Shown: one piece after another, positions 25,699 to 33,562 of the stretch | Position numbering within the stretch: position 1 is the stretch's first letter | Layout of the letters: the number at the start of each line of letters is the position of its first letter | Origin: UKL13-2 sp043744255 | GTDB lineage: Bacteria; Pseudomonadota; Gammaproteobacteria; Burkholderiales; Usitatibacteraceae | Length of the DNA: 64,000 nt | Assembly: GCA_043744255.1 (NCBI GenBank) | Contig: JAYTVA010000117.1 | Span: forward strand, 62,001 to 126,000 | Direction: 5' to 3' | Translations under genes and position numbers: made by a program | The notes under the pieces: generated by a model | Database searches by the model: none | Seen by the model: only the letters and a program-made list of their open reading frames with translations | Told to the model about the DNA's origin: nothing

Positions 25699-26358
25699 TC
25701 AACGTCCGCCCGTAGAGTGAGATGGCGCGCCATGCTCCGTATCCACTAGCCTGCACGCAAGATTGATCGACGCGCGAATCCGCTTGAGATCGCCAACGTA
25801 CCCGCCATCGTACCCACGACGCGCCTCCTCGGCACGCGCCCGCAAATCACTGCTGTTAAACACCGACAGCCGTGCAAGCGCCGCAATATCGGCTTGGTCA
25901 TGTTCGGCATAGCGCGCCAATTTGGAAACAGCAATATCCAACGGCGAAAACAAACGAACATCGAACTTGCGGCTATCCACACCATCTATCTTCAATTGCC
26001 ACGAATCGTCGTGCGCGTCTTCATGAATCAAGCCGAATGTGTCGTTGTATTGATAATCGAAATACAACAAACGTGGAGCGCCATCGGCACCGAAGTAGGA
26101 GACTTCCAGCTTTTCCGGGAGCGCAATGCGATGTGAAAACGTCGCATCAATATCGCTACTCACGCGTGCGCCTGTGTAGAAATATTGCGCGGCACCGCCA
26201 GCGATGTACATCGTGACGGGTGAGTTAGCTGGTTTGGCGGCGCGCTTGAGTACGGCATTGATGCGTTTGACGACCTTGGCAAATGCTGCAAGGTAATGCG
26301 CGGACACACCATCTGCCATGTTGTTCGCGGTGATGACTTTGTTGCGCGGCAGCGTCAT
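25699..26358 (-). CDS. Nucleotidyltransferase-like protein (DUF6036/AbiEii-like), possible toxin
   Basis: 219 residues. The motif GGAAQYFYTGARVSSDIDATF is the GG/GS...D-x-D signature of small nucleotidyltransferases such as those in AbiEii and MNT toxin systems. A second Asp-bearing strand (DGVDSRKFDVRLF) and SPLDIAVSKLARY follow the family order. It may transfer nucleotides to tRNA or protein. It overlaps the upstream HTH gene by four bases (ATGA), the arrangement of a toxin-antitoxin pair. Confidence 0.75.
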   Translation of the reverse strand: MTLPRNKVITANNMADGVSAHYLAAFAKVVKRINAVLKRAAKPANSPVTMYIAGGAAQYFYTGARVSSDIDATFSHRIALPEKLEVSYFGADGAPRLLYFDYQYNDTFGLIHEDAHDDSWQLKIDGVDSRKFDVRLFSPLDIAVSKLARYAEHDQADIAALARLSVFNSSDLRARAEEARRGYDGGYVGDLKRIRASINLACRLVDTEHGAPSHSTGGR

Positions 26359-26882
26359 GCACGCCGCCGTTTCGATGCGGGATGAGTCGCCGCCACCCTG
26401 ACCGCGAGCGAAGGCAAAAAGCGGCTGGGGCGAACCGGGGTGGCATCGAGCCAGCGCTGGAATTCGGCAATGTGTGTCATGCCGGGATAGAGCGCGTCGG
26501 CCAGCGCGAGGAGTGGCATCCGCTTCGCAGGTTGTTCACCCGCCACCATCACCGCGAGCCCGGCCATGAAATAGCGCGACCCGGCTGCGAGCCACGCTAC
26601 TAGATCGAGTTGCTCACTCGCGCAGAGTACGAGCAGTGCTTCTTCTTGATCGCGCCCGAAGCTTGTCGGCATAGTCTTTTGCGACGCTGGTTGGAGCGAA
26701 ACCAGCATATCCACGGCACCGGCGAGCGCATTCAGCGTAGAAAAATCGCAACTCTCACGCGTCGCTAATCGCGACAGCGTTTCGGCGGGAACGCCAGCGC
26801 GACGCGCCCATTCTTTTTTGGAAAGGGTTAGATGCGTCGCCCGCTGGTCGAGGGTGGTGAGCAGTTGGTTAAGAGTTGCCAT
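26355..26882 (-). CDS. HTH-domain protein, possible antitoxin
   Basis: 175 residues. The first 65 carry a helix-turn-helix (LTLSKKEWARRAGVPAETLS, then STLNALAGAVDML) like Xre-type regulators. The rest is a helical domain with no named match (EEALLVLCASEQLDLVAWL, ADALYPGMTHIAEFQRWLDA). It is translationally coupled to the nucleotidyltransferase. A perfect palindrome overlaps its promoter, consistent with autorepression. Confidence 0.7.
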   Translation of the reverse strand: MATLNQLLTTLDQRATHLTLSKKEWARRAGVPAETLSRLATRESCDFSTLNALAGAVDMLVSLQPASQKTMPTSFGRDQEEALLVLCASEQLDLVAWLAAGSRYFMAGLAVMVAGEQPAKRMPLLALADALYPGMTHIAEFQRWLDATPVRPSRFLPSLAVRVAATHPASKRRRA

Positions 26883-26899
26883 TTATCCATAATTTCACA

Positions 26900-26919
26900 A
26901 ATTGACGTTTACGTCAATT
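26900..26919. promoter_or_regulatory. Palindromic operator of the HTH/nucleotidyltransferase pair
   Basis: AATTGACGT-TT-ACGTCAATT, a perfect 9-base inverted repeat 18 bases above the HTH gene. A TATAAT hexamer on the minus strand (26917-26922) overlaps one arm, so a bound regulator would block RNA polymerase. Confidence 0.7.
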
Positions 26920-27069
26920 ATATAGAACTAAGTTCACGCAACGACTGCAATGGAGAAATGGCAGTATCGCCCAGCATGCCAAAGTATGAAACACCAATAA
27001 CGGCGGGCACTTTAAGGCATTTGCCGTCAGCAGCTTGACGGCAGTAGCGTCACCTCCACTGCGCTTTTT

Positions 27070-27513
27070 CTACCGCACCACCAACACCGGAATCTTTGAA
27101 TGCGCCAGCACCTTTTGCGTTTCGCTACCGAGCAATAGCGAGGCAACCGCCCGCCGCCCGTGCGAAGCCATGACGATCAGATCTGCTTTGGATTTCTTCG
27201 CGTGCGCGATGATGGCTTGATCGGGATAGTCACTGAAGACGTAGGCGGTTTCGACGGCAACGTCGGCATCGTCGGCTGCTTTGGTGATCTTGTTCAATAG
27301 CTTGGTGGCGGATTCGCCCGCGCGGCGTTTGTACTCAGCGGGCGTAGGCCAATCGAAGTACGTGCCCTCCGGGTAGTAAGGCGTTTTGTATTGCACTGCC
27401 GCGAAGAATCCGATCAGTTGCGCGCCTGAACTTTTGGCCAGCGCAACGCCAACTTTGACTGCTTTGTCCGAGAGTTTGGTACCGTCGGTTGCGACCAGAA
27501 TGCGTTTGAACAT
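27070..27513 (-). CDS. Universal stress protein
   Basis: 147 residues, with MFKRILVATDGTKLSDKA at the start and the ATP loop GRRAVASLLLGSET near the end. It differs from the other Usp proteins by a Tyr/Pro-rich insert (YKTPYYPEGTYFDWPTPAEY) typical of a betaproteobacterial subgroup. GGAGG before the ATG fixes the start. Box 11 with a matching -10 lies 60 bases upstream. Confidence 0.92.
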   Translation of the reverse strand: MFKRILVATDGTKLSDKAVKVGVALAKSSGAQLIGFFAAVQYKTPYYPEGTYFDWPTPAEYKRRAGESATKLLNKITKAADDADVAVETAYVFSDYPDQAIIAHAKKSKADLIVMASHGRRAVASLLLGSETQKVLAHSKIPVLVVR

Positions 27514-27572
27514 ATTGCCTCCTTGTTGATGGGGTCTACAGCTTCATCGTAGGCACGCGCGATTTTGCGGTG

Positions 27573-27586
27573 TTGATTTTGCGCAA
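27573..27586 (-). promoter_or_regulatory. FNR/DNR-type box 11 with -10
   Basis: TTGATTTTGCGCAA, with minus-strand TACGAT (27546-27551) 31 bases from its centre. The predicted transcript starts near 27538, 25 bases above the USP gene. Confidence 0.85.
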
Positions 27587-27610
27587 GCAGAGCCATGATT
27601 GGCGCGCCAC

Positions 27611-29035
27611 TTAAGCCAATTCGATCACTTGCCCGTAATCCGGCACCTCGGCCGGCCAGCCCAGCGACTCCTGAATGTGCAGGCGCATGGCATCCGCCGC
27701 AACCGGCTCGCCGTGCGTGACGAAGCACCGCGACGGCGCTTTGCTGGATTGACCAAGCCAATCGGTTATTTCGGTGTAGTCAGCGTGTGATGACAGACAA
27801 TCGAGCGCGGCAACTTGTGCGCGAATCGGCACGTACTCGCCAAACATTTTTAGTTCCTTCTCACCTTCGACTAACCGCGCCCCTCTGGTGCCGGCGGCCT
27901 GAAAGCCAGCGAACAGAATGGTATTTTTCTCATCGGGCGCGAACTGGCGAATGTGATGCAACACCCGCCCACCCGTCGCCATCCCGCTCGCCGAGACGAT
28001 CACCATCGGGCCTGCGCGCGTATTGAGCTGGCGCGACTCTTCCGGGGTATTGACGACGTGCACCATCTTGCACATTGCCTGATAGACCTCGTGCGAGAGC
28101 TTGTGCTCGCCGCCATAACGGGCGAACAATTGCGTGGCATCGGCGGCCATCGGGCTATTCAAATAGATCGGCACGCCGGGAAGTTTTCGCGCTTGCCGAA
28201 GTTGGTAGAGGTAATAAAGAATGGTCTGCGCGCGCCCCACCGCGAACGCCGGGATCACCACCACACCGCCACGTGCGAGCGTGGGCTCGATGATTTTCAA
28301 CATCGCGGCAGCCGGATCAACGGCTTCATGGCGACGATTGCCGTAGGTGGATTCGACCACCAGCCAATCGGTCGCGGTCGGCGGCATCGGTGGTTTCATT
28401 ACCGCATCCTGCGGGCGGCCCACATCTCCAGAAAACATCAGCCGCCGATCACCAATTTGAAAACTCAGCCATGCCGAGCCGAGGATATGTCCGGCACGAT
28501 GCCACTCGACCGAGAGCGCTGGTGTTGCTGGTGATCCTTCCGCCAGCGGCAGCACGTGGCCGAAATCTACTGGCTTTAATAGCCCGAGTGCATCTTTAGC
28601 ATCCGCCAAGGTATAGAGCGGCAATGCGGGCGAGTGTTTAGAGAAGCCGTGGCGGTTGGCGTATTTGGCATCTTCTTCCTGCAAATGCGCCGCATCCGGC
28701 AACATGATCTCGCACAGCTCGCGCGTCGCGGGCGTGCAATACACCGGGCCACGATAACCTTGCTTTGCCAGCAATGGCAGGCTGCCACTGTGGTCGATAT
28801 GCGCGTGCGTGAGTACCACAGCATCCAACGTGGCCACATCGAACGGAAACGGTTCCCAGTTGCGCAGGCGTAGTTGTTTCAAGCCCTGAAACAATCCGCA
28901 ATCGATCAGCACGCGCTTGCCACCAGCCGTGAGCAAATATTTTGAACCCGTGACGGTGCCGGTGCCGCCGAAAAATGCCAGTGAGACATCGCCGAAACCT
29001 TCCTTGCTGCTGCGCGAAACTTTGGTGGCGGTCAT
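27611..29035 (-). CDS. Beta-CASP metallo-beta-lactamase-fold ribonuclease
   Basis: 474 residues. The metallo-hydrolase domain shows FFGGTGTVTGSKYLL, LTHAHIDHSG (zinc ligands), HRAGHILGS and FSGDVGRP. A beta-CASP insert and RMMBL tail follow (STYGNRRH, VSASGMATGGRVLHH, LSSHADYTEITDW, FVTHGEP). This is the CPSF73-like RNA-processing exonuclease family. In some anaerobes and Pseudomonas it sits among Anr-controlled genes, as here between a USP and a hemerythrin. No box stands directly before it; co-transcription with the hemerythrin gene 28 bases upstream is likely. Confidence 0.92.
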   Translation of the reverse strand: MTATKVSRSSKEGFGDVSLAFFGGTGTVTGSKYLLTAGGKRVLIDCGLFQGLKQLRLRNWEPFPFDVATLDAVVLTHAHIDHSGSLPLLAKQGYRGPVYCTPATRELCEIMLPDAAHLQEEDAKYANRHGFSKHSPALPLYTLADAKDALGLLKPVDFGHVLPLAEGSPATPALSVEWHRAGHILGSAWLSFQIGDRRLMFSGDVGRPQDAVMKPPMPPTATDWLVVESTYGNRRHEAVDPAAAMLKIIEPTLARGGVVVIPAFAVGRAQTILYYLYQLRQARKLPGVPIYLNSPMAADATQLFARYGGEHKLSHEVYQAMCKMVHVVNTPEESRQLNTRAGPMVIVSASGMATGGRVLHHIRQFAPDEKNTILFAGFQAAGTRGARLVEGEKELKMFGEYVPIRAQVAALDCLSSHADYTEITDWLGQSSKAPSRCFVTHGEPVAADAMRLHIQESLGWPAEVPDYGQVIELA

Positions 29036-29063
29036 CGTGTGCTTTCAGAATTCGTGGGAAATG

Positions 29064-29612
29064 CTAGTGACGCGCGGCACGCAGTCGGCGCTCGACAATC
29101 GCCAGCCCCATGTCGTGCATCGCCGCTTCATCAAAATACCGGCGTGCCAGCGGTAGCACGCCCGCATCCTCGCGGCTCAGATGATGCCGGTTCGCGGTGA
29201 CAAAGGTGCGTACTTCCGAGCGCACGTCGTGGTGGGCTCCGTGGCTCGTCGCCACCAGCGCGTCGCGCACATAGCGCCACAGGGTATCCAGCGCGCGATG
29301 GTCACTTTGCAGTGAGTCAATCAGTCTGCGCAGATCAAGTCGCTGAGCCGCGTCCACCTCCAGACTGCACAGGCGTGGGAAGAACACAGCCTCCTCATCA
29401 ACGTGATGCTGTTGCGCGGCGTCCTCAAAAAAATCGACGATAGTTTCAACCCGCTCGCACACATGCAAATCGGCATCACCGCGCTGGATGTCACCGACCA
29501 GCACCTCAAGCCGCGCGCAATGCTCACGAATATCGCTGTGGCATTGCCCAAAAAATGTCAGCGGCTCATTGCCATCGAAAACTGTACTCAGAGTTCCTCC
29601 ACCATGCCTCAT
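29064..29612 (-). CDS. Hemerythrin-domain protein
   Basis: 182 residues starting at MRHGGG, where GACACG precedes; a longer frame upstream would cover box 12. It is a single HHE domain with di-iron ligands in CHSDIREH, QQHHVDEEAVFFP, SDHRALDTL and NRHHLSREDAGVLP. Such proteins bind O2 or NO, or repair iron-sulfur centres (YtfE-like group). It is the first gene of a pair with the beta-CASP nuclease, under box 12. Confidence 0.88.
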   Translation of the reverse strand: MRHGGGTLSTVFDGNEPLTFFGQCHSDIREHCARLEVLVGDIQRGDADLHVCERVETIVDFFEDAAQQHHVDEEAVFFPRLCSLEVDAAQRLDLRRLIDSLQSDHRALDTLWRYVRDALVATSHGAHHDVRSEVRTFVTANRHHLSREDAGVLPLARRYFDEAAMHDMGLAIVERRLRAARH

Positions 29613-29698
29613 CGTGTCACCGTCTGTGCGAGAGCTGTACCCAAATCTGCAACGCGCCTCCCTGTTCATCCAGACTACGCAGCACACCAGCACCTGGT

Positions 29699-29712
29699 TT
29701 GATCTGCCGCAA
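29699..29712 (-). promoter_or_regulatory. FNR/DNR-type box 12
   Basis: TTGATCTGCCGCAA, 87 bases above the hemerythrin start, with minus-strand TAGTCT at 29672-29677 as a candidate -10. Confidence 0.78.
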
Positions 29713-29790
29713 ACTCCCTTCGTGCGCACGTTGCTATTGGCGAAATGATCTAACGCGGGCTTGGCGACTAACTGCGTCACTAGCGGGCTA

Positions 29791-30102
29791 TCACAACCGT
29801 CGCGCGAACAATGCGCTGATCGTCGGCAGCCAAGTGCGCGCCATCAGCCACGCGGTCGCGCCGCGTCTAACCAAACCGATCAGGCGACGCGGACCGACCA
29901 TCACTAGCGCGCCCACCGCCGCGCCGATGACCAAGGGATTTGATACCCAACCGCGTGCGACCGACATCCGCGCGTCAATGGACAACGCGGCATGTTGCAT
30001 CGGCGCAAGTGCCGCCGCGAGTTGCTCGCGCTGGTGCGCAGCGCGAGCAATCAATTGCTCGCGCCGCGCGACCAATGCCGGTATGCGTCGCGACCGGCTC
30101 AC
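29791..30102 (-). CDS. YqjK-like protein
   Basis: 103 residues: basic, coiled-coil-prone N-terminal half (RSRRIPALVARREQLIARAA) and a hydrophobic C-terminal stretch (NPLVIGAAVGALVMVGP). This matches YqjK, the third member of the enterobacterial yqjDEK set, of unknown function. It overlaps the YqjE-like gene by four bases. Confidence 0.7.
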   Translation of the reverse strand: MSRSRRIPALVARREQLIARAAHQREQLAAALAPMQHAALSIDARMSVARGWVSNPLVIGAAVGALVMVGPRRLIGLVRRGATAWLMARTWLPTISALFARRL

Positions 30103-30530
30103 AACTCACCCAAGGTCAAGCGTTCGTGATCTTTGCCCAGTTCATCCAGACTCGCCGAGAACAATCGTGGCTTGGCGCGATAGCGCAACACCATCGCGCG
30201 CAGCAGCCCTGCACCCACCAACGCGAAGCAAAGCGTGAGCAAGCCGATGGTAAGCAGCCGGTGTTGCTCCCAAAACGCCGCGACGATGAGTGCGACTGCG
30301 AGCATGGTCGCGAGCGACAGACAGAACAGCCCAGCGAGGCCGATCACCAACAGAGTCACTAGCCGTAACCACTCTTCTTCGATCTCGGTCGACAGCAACT
30401 CCATGCGCGTCTGCGCAATAGCGAGGAGTGACGCGATCAGTGTCCTGACCGCGCGCAGGAGATTCCCGGCCGGGCCGCCGGAAGTTTCTGCGCCCACTGC
30501 GAACGGCGACGTGCCGCGTTCTGCGCTCAT
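30099..30530 (-). CDS. YqjE/phage-holin-family membrane protein
   Basis: 143 residues with two adjacent membrane helices (about 62-85 and 91-112) and the motif RMELLSTEIEEEWLRL before them, as in Actinobacterial holin-X/YqjE proteins. Function unknown; E. coli homologues are linked to ribosome hibernation and membrane stress through YqjD. It is the middle gene of the yqjDEK-like operon. Confidence 0.78.
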   Translation of the reverse strand: MSAERGTSPFAVGAETSGGPAGNLLRAVRTLIASLLAIAQTRMELLSTEIEEEWLRLVTLLVIGLAGLFCLSLATMLAVALIVAAFWEQHRLLTIGLLTLCFALVGAGLLRAMVLRYRAKPRLFSASLDELGKDHERLTLGEL

Positions 30531-30566
30531 GTGCTCATGTGTTCATGTGCAGGTAGCCGCTACGTT

Positions 30567-30884
30567 TCAGCGACGACCGATCAATACACCCACCGCCAGC
30601 CCAAGTGCTGCCCCCACGCCAACCGATTGCCAAGGGTGATCGTGCACGTACATATCGGTCGCACGCGCGGCATGCTTGGCTTTCAAAAACGCTTCGTGTT
30701 CAAGGTGCCGCAATTCATCACGCGTCGCGCGCAAGTTTCTTTCCAGCTTTTGTTTGACCACCGCGTATTCGGCAGAAGCATTATTGGCGGTGATCTTCAG
30801 CAGATCTTCCGCACCGCTAATGACATCCTTGAGATCGTGCATGAGTTTTTCTTTAGCGACTTCTTTCATATCAACTTCGTCCAT
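30567..30884 (-). CDS. DUF883 (YqjD/ElaB) family protein
   Basis: 105 residues: long amphipathic helix (residues 5-75) and a C-terminal glycine-rich membrane helix ending VGAALGLAVGVLIGRR, the hallmark of YqjD/ElaB proteins that tether ribosomes to the membrane in stationary phase. Usual length. It is first in the yqjDEK-like operon and has an FNR-type promoter with a good -10. Confidence 0.88.
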   Translation of the reverse strand: MDEVDMKEVAKEKLMHDLKDVISGAEDLLKITANNASAEYAVVKQKLERNLRATRDELRHLEHEAFLKAKHAARATDMYVHDHPWQSVGVGAALGLAVGVLIGRR

Positions 30885-30947
30885 GGCAAACCCCCGTCAG
30901 GTTGAGAAAATGACTCGTTCATTCTAGTAATCATCGGCGCTCACGAC

Positions 30948-30961
30948 TTGCGCAATGTCAA
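30948..30961 (-). promoter_or_regulatory. FNR/DNR-type box 13 with -10
   Basis: TTGCGCAATGTCAA, with minus-strand TAGAAT (30921-30926) 31 bases from its centre. The predicted transcript starts near 30913, 29 bases above the DUF883 gene. Confidence 0.83.
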
Positions 30962-30977
30962 ACAGCGACGGTAAAAA

Positions 30978-31556
30978 TCACAGATTTCGTCGCACCACTG
31001 AATCACCGATTCCCTGCAACGGCCCGAGCGGATTGCGTTGCTCGTCAATCTCATGGATCAGCGGCTTACCGCTCCATAATTTGTAGACCACCACACCGTC
31101 ATTGAGCACGATCAGCGCAGTGAATCGCCAGCCGGATGAATCAACGGTTCGCCGGAAATTGGTGAAGTCCAGCCAGAAATTGCCGATCCGTTTGCGATCC
31201 AGCTGCATCTGCTCGATCTCAAAGGCGGTGCAGCGCGTGCGCGCCGCGAAGCAGGCACGCAGACTTTCATCAATGGCCTCAGCACCGATACTCGGTGCGC
31301 TGGCAAACCGCCGCAGCAAATCGGCGTGATTGAGCACACTCAGATTCGGTGTTTTCGCGGGGTCGATCTCCAACGCCGCTAAGTCGGCCAAGCGCGTGCG
31401 ATTTGGCACGATTTTTGCAAACATCGCCTCGGCATCGGCATAGCTGTGCCACGGCGTTTGCACCTCGATGCGCGCAGTTGGTAACAGCGATGCGCAGCCG
31501 ACTGGCAACAACATGCCGACAATCAGAAACGCGCGGAGCGGGGATGGGTGTCGCAT
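30978..31556 (-). CDS. Lipoprotein of unknown function
   Basis: 192 residues with a lipobox LLPVGCAS (acylated Cys near 21), so it is membrane-anchored. The mature part has FAKIVPNRTRLADLAALEID, reminiscent of the SmpA/OmlA-like fold of envelope lipoproteins, and VLNDGVVVYKLWSG near the end. Its first 34 bases overlap the end of the Acg nitroreductase gene, so they are co-transcribed. Box 13 lies in the 93-base gap after its stop. Confidence 0.78.
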   Translation of the reverse strand: MRHPSPLRAFLIVGMLLPVGCASLLPTARIEVQTPWHSYADAEAMFAKIVPNRTRLADLAALEIDPAKTPNLSVLNHADLLRRFASAPSIGAEAIDESLRACFAARTRCTAFEIEQMQLDRKRIGNFWLDFTNFRRTVDSSGWRFTALIVLNDGVVVYKLWSGKPLIHEIDEQRNPLGPLQGIGDSVVRRNL

Positions 31557-32593
31557 GGTGACAACAGCACTTCGTCCAAACTGCGGCGCGGTGCATGTGT
31601 TTGTGGCAATCCATGCCCCAACCGCAGCAGTAGTTGCGGAAAAGTTTCGGTGCGCATCAATTCTGAAAGTGCGCTACGGAGGGTCGTTACCTCTATCGGT
31701 TGATTCAGGTATGACGCGCTGTAGCCCTCGCTCGCCGCGACCAGCAGCAGCCGTTGCAGCGCCTGCCCCGCGACCAGCCACGCAGGCGCATCATCGGTCG
31801 CGGTCGAAATACAAACCAGCATCGGCGAGCCTTTGGCGAGAGTCAGATTTTTTGCCGCTACCCCGCCGCCGACATCAAAGGTGCGCACCACTAGTGCGGC
31901 CAACGGTGTCGCAAAATCTAGCGTCTTTGCCAGCTCGCTGCTAAAGGCCGAGAGGCCATCGCGTGTCCTCATCGGGTGAAGCCACGACGCCAACTCGTGA
32001 CGAAAGTGCACATTGTCAAACTGCACCCGATCCGCTGCCGCGACCAAAGTCGCCACCGCTGTCCGCGCCTCCGTCGTGGTCGCCACCGCAAGATGTGCAC
32101 ACTCGATCTGGGTTGCCGCCTCGAGCTTGGTAAGTAATCCGACCGGCACGCCGTCATCCGGGTAAATGCTGCGATTGGTCATGCGCCTCGGGATCGCCTC
32201 GACCAGCGGCGCAATCGCTTTCGCCGCCTCGCTCAGTGCACCGGGCTCGACCATCACCTCCGCCAGCAAATCGCTCTCAAACGGATCGGGCAATACCTCG
32301 ATACGCACGTTGACCCCGCAACGCGCGAGTGCGACGCGAATATTGAACAGCGCGGCACCACAACTCATGATGAGCTCGCGATCATGCGGATCGACCACAC
32401 TCAATGCGCGCCGCCGATCCATCATCAGCAGCAGACGTTCGGCCTCCACCCTGAAGAGCCACGGTTGTGAATTGTGGCTTGACGGTGCCAGTACCGCACA
32501 GCGCACGGCGAAATGAAACTTCTCCGATAGCGACGCAGCGGCACGCGGTATGACAGAAGCCATCTCCCACTCTTTCAGTAACACGGTGTCCAT
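31523..32593 (-). CDS. Acg-family nitroreductase-like flavoprotein
   Basis: 356 residues from the ATG after AGGAG; the longer frame upstream is unlikely. The sequence CAVLAPSSHNSQPWLFRVE near the start is diagnostic of the Acg family (dormancy-linked flavoproteins named from Mycobacterium), and GQALQRLLLVAASEGYSASY matches the second FMN-side motif. These proteins sequester or use FMN; activity is not established. It follows the cbb3 cluster. Confidence 0.85.
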   Translation of the reverse strand: MDTVLLKEWEMASVIPRAAASLSEKFHFAVRCAVLAPSSHNSQPWLFRVEAERLLLMMDRRRALSVVDPHDRELIMSCGAALFNIRVALARCGVNVRIEVLPDPFESDLLAEVMVEPGALSEAAKAIAPLVEAIPRRMTNRSIYPDDGVPVGLLTKLEAATQIECAHLAVATTTEARTAVATLVAAADRVQFDNVHFRHELASWLHPMRTRDGLSAFSSELAKTLDFATPLAALVVRTFDVGGGVAAKNLTLAKGSPMLVCISTATDDAPAWLVAGQALQRLLLVAASEGYSASYLNQPIEVTTLRSALSELMRTETFPQLLLRLGHGLPQTHAPRRSLDEVLLSPCDTHPRSARF

Positions 32594-32721
32594 CGAAGCT
32601 CCTGACGAGGTGGCGAACGATGGCGATATGTTGCTCTGGCTGGTATCCGCCACTTTGCGGCGGATCAACTGTTGCGATGTTTGCGGTGGGTGAGGCGAGT
32701 GCGGCACGTGCGGCAATAGGC

Positions 32722-32952
32722 TCACGCCTTTGGGGATCGCGTCGCCACACCCAGAAACGCGGTCATCGCGCTAGCCGCCGCAGCAATCGCCCACAGCACC
32801 AAGAAGCCGAGTGAGTAGATGCCCAATCGCGAGACATGAAGATGGGTTCCAAAAACCACCAGTTCCATTGGATCTACCAAGGTAAAGATAACGCCGACGC
32901 CAACCGCCGCACACAGAAACGATGGCCAAAGGATTTGGAAGACAAGCTTCAT
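32722..32952 (-). CDS. Small membrane protein after fixH
   Basis: 76 residues from the ATG after CAGGAG. Two membrane helices (about 5-25 and 40-65) and a conserved-looking LVDPMELVVFGTHLHVSRLG between them. Genes of this shape are frequent at the end of cco clusters in betaproteobacteria; no function is known. It lies 31 bases downstream of the fixH stop. Confidence 0.65.
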   Translation of the reverse strand: MKLVFQILWPSFLCAAVGVGVIFTLVDPMELVVFGTHLHVSRLGIYSLGFLVLWAIAAAASAMTAFLGVATRSPKA

Positions 32953-32983
32953 CGGCGCTCCTGCGCACATCAGTTTCGTGCTT

Positions 32984-33532
32984 TTAGTGATTGACCGGCG
33001 CCAGGCCATGGCCGCCCAAACGAATGGTCGGCATGACCCCGCCGCGCACGACGATCTCGGTGGTTAGGCGCCAGTCGCGGGAGGTATCTTCGAGCGTGAC
33101 ATACCATTTACCTTCCGCGAGCGCGCCCTGCCTCGGCAGCGTCGCTTCGTAGTGGCGTCCTTCACGGCGCGTGAGCAGCCGCTGCTGATCCTGTTGGCTG
33201 CGGGTCGCGTGGGCAAATGTGATTTGCAAGGTTGCGGGCACTGGCGCGCCTTCGCTAAGCTCAAGGCGTAGCCCGTCCGCCACTGTGCCGTTGGCGGAAC
33301 CAGTCACGGTCGCGACGTAGCCACGTTCGTGGGCAAGAAGATCGCGCTGCATGGTGCGGTTCACCAATAGTCCCTGCTTGTAGTAGTCGTCGGCCACCAG
33401 CCCATCGTGCGTATTGATCGCGAGCAGCATGGTGACGATGCCTGCCACCACGACCACGGCGGGACCCGCCATCAGTAGCCACGGCCATGGCTCGCGGTAC
33501 CAGGCGTTCGGTGCGGGATGCGGCAACTTCAT
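32984..33532 (-). CDS. ccoH: FixH/CcoH cbb3 oxidase assembly protein
   Basis: 182 residues. The opening WYREPWPWLLMAGPAVVVVA with one membrane helix, followed by DGLVADDYYKQGL, is the signature of FixH. It helps assemble the cbb3 oxidase in the inner membrane. It stands 30 bases after ccoG in the usual order. Confidence 0.92.
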   Translation of the reverse strand: MKLPHPAPNAWYREPWPWLLMAGPAVVVVAGIVTMLLAINTHDGLVADDYYKQGLLVNRTMQRDLLAHERGYVATVTGSANGTVADGLRLELSEGAPVPATLQITFAHATRSQQDQQRLLTRREGRHYEATLPRQGALAEGKWYVTLEDTSRDWRLTTEIVVRGGVMPTIRLGGHGLAPVNH

Positions 33533-33562
33533 GGCAGTTCCTCCGGGGACAACGTGGTTAGC

